Shown: positions 63,223-64,000 of the stretch, one piece after another
Position numbering within the stretch: position 1 is the first letter of the stretch
Layout of the letters: each line of letters opens with the position of its first letter
Source: JBBQFI01 sp038237805
GTDB lineage: Bacteria; Verrucomicrobiota; Verrucomicrobiia; Chthoniobacterales; UBA10450
Reading direction: 5' to 3'
NCBI GenBank assembly: GCA_038237805.1
Contig: JBBRYI010000005.1
Span: forward strand, 1 to 64,000
DNA: 64,000 bases
The notes under the pieces: generated by a model
Database searches by the model: none
The model's input: the letters and a program-made list of their open reading frames with translations, nothing else
What the model was told of the DNA's origin: nothing
Program-made: the position numbers and the translations under genes

Positions 63223-64000
63223 ATGAATATCCGAACATTCTTTCGCGGTGCAGTTTTCGTCGCCCTTCTCATCGGCAGTCTCAGAGCATTCAGCGCCGAA
63301 ACCTCAGGTGTCCGTGAACCAGGCGATTTGCGCACGGCCGGAACAGTGAATTTTCCGGTGTCGTGCGCACCGGCCGCGCGCCCGGAATTCACGCGCGGCG
63401 TCGCGTTACTGCACTCGTTCTTTTATGAGGAGGCGCGCCGAATTTTCACTGATGTCGCCGCAAAGGACCCAAACTGTGCCATGGCGCAATGGGGAATCGC
63501 CATGACGTGGTGGCATCCGATCTGGACGCCTCCGACGGCAGCTGAAATGAGCGCCGGCAAGGCGGCGGCGGATAAGGCCATGGCAATGAAGTCTGGCACA
63601 GAGCGCGAGCGGGGATTTATCACAGCGCTGAACGCCTACTACGACACGCCGGACAGTCCCACCACGGGCGAGGTCGGGCAGTCTTGTCATGGACCAGTGG
63701 GACCGCGCGATCGCGTGGTCGCATATGAAAAAGCGATGCGTAAACTTTCCGACCGATATCCGGACGATGTTGAAGCGCAAACCTTTTACGCCCTGGCGGT
63801 GCTGGCGGTGGGCTACGCAACCCCGACCGACACGACGTTGTCCAATCAACTTCAAGCCGCTGGTATTTTGGAAAAACTGTGGAAGAAAAATCCTCAGCAT
63901 CCCGGCGTCGCCCACTATCTAATACACAGCTACGATTATCCGGCATTCGCCGAGCGCGGATTGGCAGCGGCCCGGAGCTACAGTTCCATCGCACCGTGGG
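63223..64000 (+). CDS. Secreted TPR-type protein, cut by the window edge
   Basis: 259 residues read from ATG 63223 with no stop before the edge. Signal peptide FFRGAVFVALLIGSLRAFSAE. TPR-like helices follow (LHSFFYEEARRIFTDVAAKDPN, VVAYEKAMRKLSDRYPDDVEAQTFYALAVL), then HPGVAHYLIHSYDYPAFAERGLAAARSYS, a block shared by large TPR proteins of Acidobacteria and Verrucomicrobia. It probably continues well beyond the window. Role unknown. Confidence 0.8.
   Translation, partial: MNIRTFFRGAVFVALLIGSLRAFSAETSGVREPGDLRTAGTVNFPVSCAPAARPEFTRGVALLHSFFYEEARRIFTDVAAKDPNCAMAQWGIAMTWWHPIWTPPTAAEMSAGKAAADKAMAMKSGTERERGFITALNAYYDTPDSPTTGEVGQSCHGPVGPRDRVVAYEKAMRKLSDRYPDDVEAQTFYALAVLAVGYATPTDTTLSNQLQAAGILEKLWKKNPQHPGVAHYLIHSYDYPAFAERGLAAARSYSSIAPW

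Overview
The window looks like a chromosomal segment of a Gram-negative, probably aerobic heterotroph, most likely of the Verrucomicrobiota (Chthoniobacter/Spartobacteria-like). This is judged from gene content: long secreted proteins with a recurring C-terminal 'IGGF' repeat, a planctomycete/verrucomicrobial-style ECF sigma factor, outer-membrane porins, a TonB receptor fragment and many REP-like palindromes. Genes are dense on both strands. There is no sign of a prophage, transposase, integrase or CRISPR array.

Layout. 0-10 kb: a complete aceB-aceA-aceK glyoxylate-shunt operon (minus strand) follows directly behind an ABC-2 exporter pair, flanked by two paralogous secreted proteins of unknown function and an outer-membrane barrel. 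10-15 kb: nitrilase-family amidase, MFS exporter, tRNA-Arg(TCG), and a secreted beta-helix protein. 14.9-19.8 kb: a compact selenocysteine island: a SelW-like selenoprotein that is split by an in-frame UGA and therefore easily missed, tRNA-Sec(TCA), selD, selA and selB. 19.8-32 kb: phosphate-selective-type porin, OFA-family MFS carrier, ankyrin protein, EamA/SMR protein, ABC-F ATPase, a GlcD/GlcF-type fused oxidoreductase with a REP palindrome inside its reading frame, a small membrane protein and a hybrid histidine kinase. 32-46 kb: deoC, a 1098-residue BNR-repeat protein with a dockerin-like tail, aldehyde dehydrogenase, GYF-domain membrane protein, stand-alone 5'-3' exonuclease, nadC, birA, trpD, a fused two-domain siroheme-decarboxylase-like protein, hemolysin III, a HAD hydrolase and tRNA-Lys(TTT). 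46-50 kb: a DUF218 protein, a head-to-head junction of two truncated genes (TonB receptor and ECF sigma factor), and a secreted beta-propeller. 50-63 kb: lysine 6-aminotransferase plus an ALDH7-type semialdehyde dehydrogenase (plus strand) face a long minus-strand series encoding an ATP-grasp CoA ligase, a CoA ligase/citryl-CoA-lyase fusion, a winged-helix-like protein, an HD protein, a BrnT/BrnA module, a fused homoaconitase-like hydratase, an isocitrate/homoisocitrate-type dehydrogenase and an MmgE/PrpD dehydratase. The window ends in a TPR-type secreted protein cut by the edge.

How the genes fit together. AceB/AceA/AceK give growth on C2 units. The 53-63 kb series contains every chemical activity needed to interconvert a 2-oxoacid, an isocitrate-type acid, an aconitate-type acid and a citrate-type acid, and then cleave the last to acetyl-CoA plus an oxoacid. 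It could be a citrate/reductive-TCA-like branch or, more speculatively, a C7 (homocitrate) route fed by the neighbouring lysine genes.

A second notable signal runs across the whole window. The non-palindromic 9-mer GCCTAACGA occurs 26 times (either strand) against about 0.5 expected by chance, a density like that of DNA uptake sequences.
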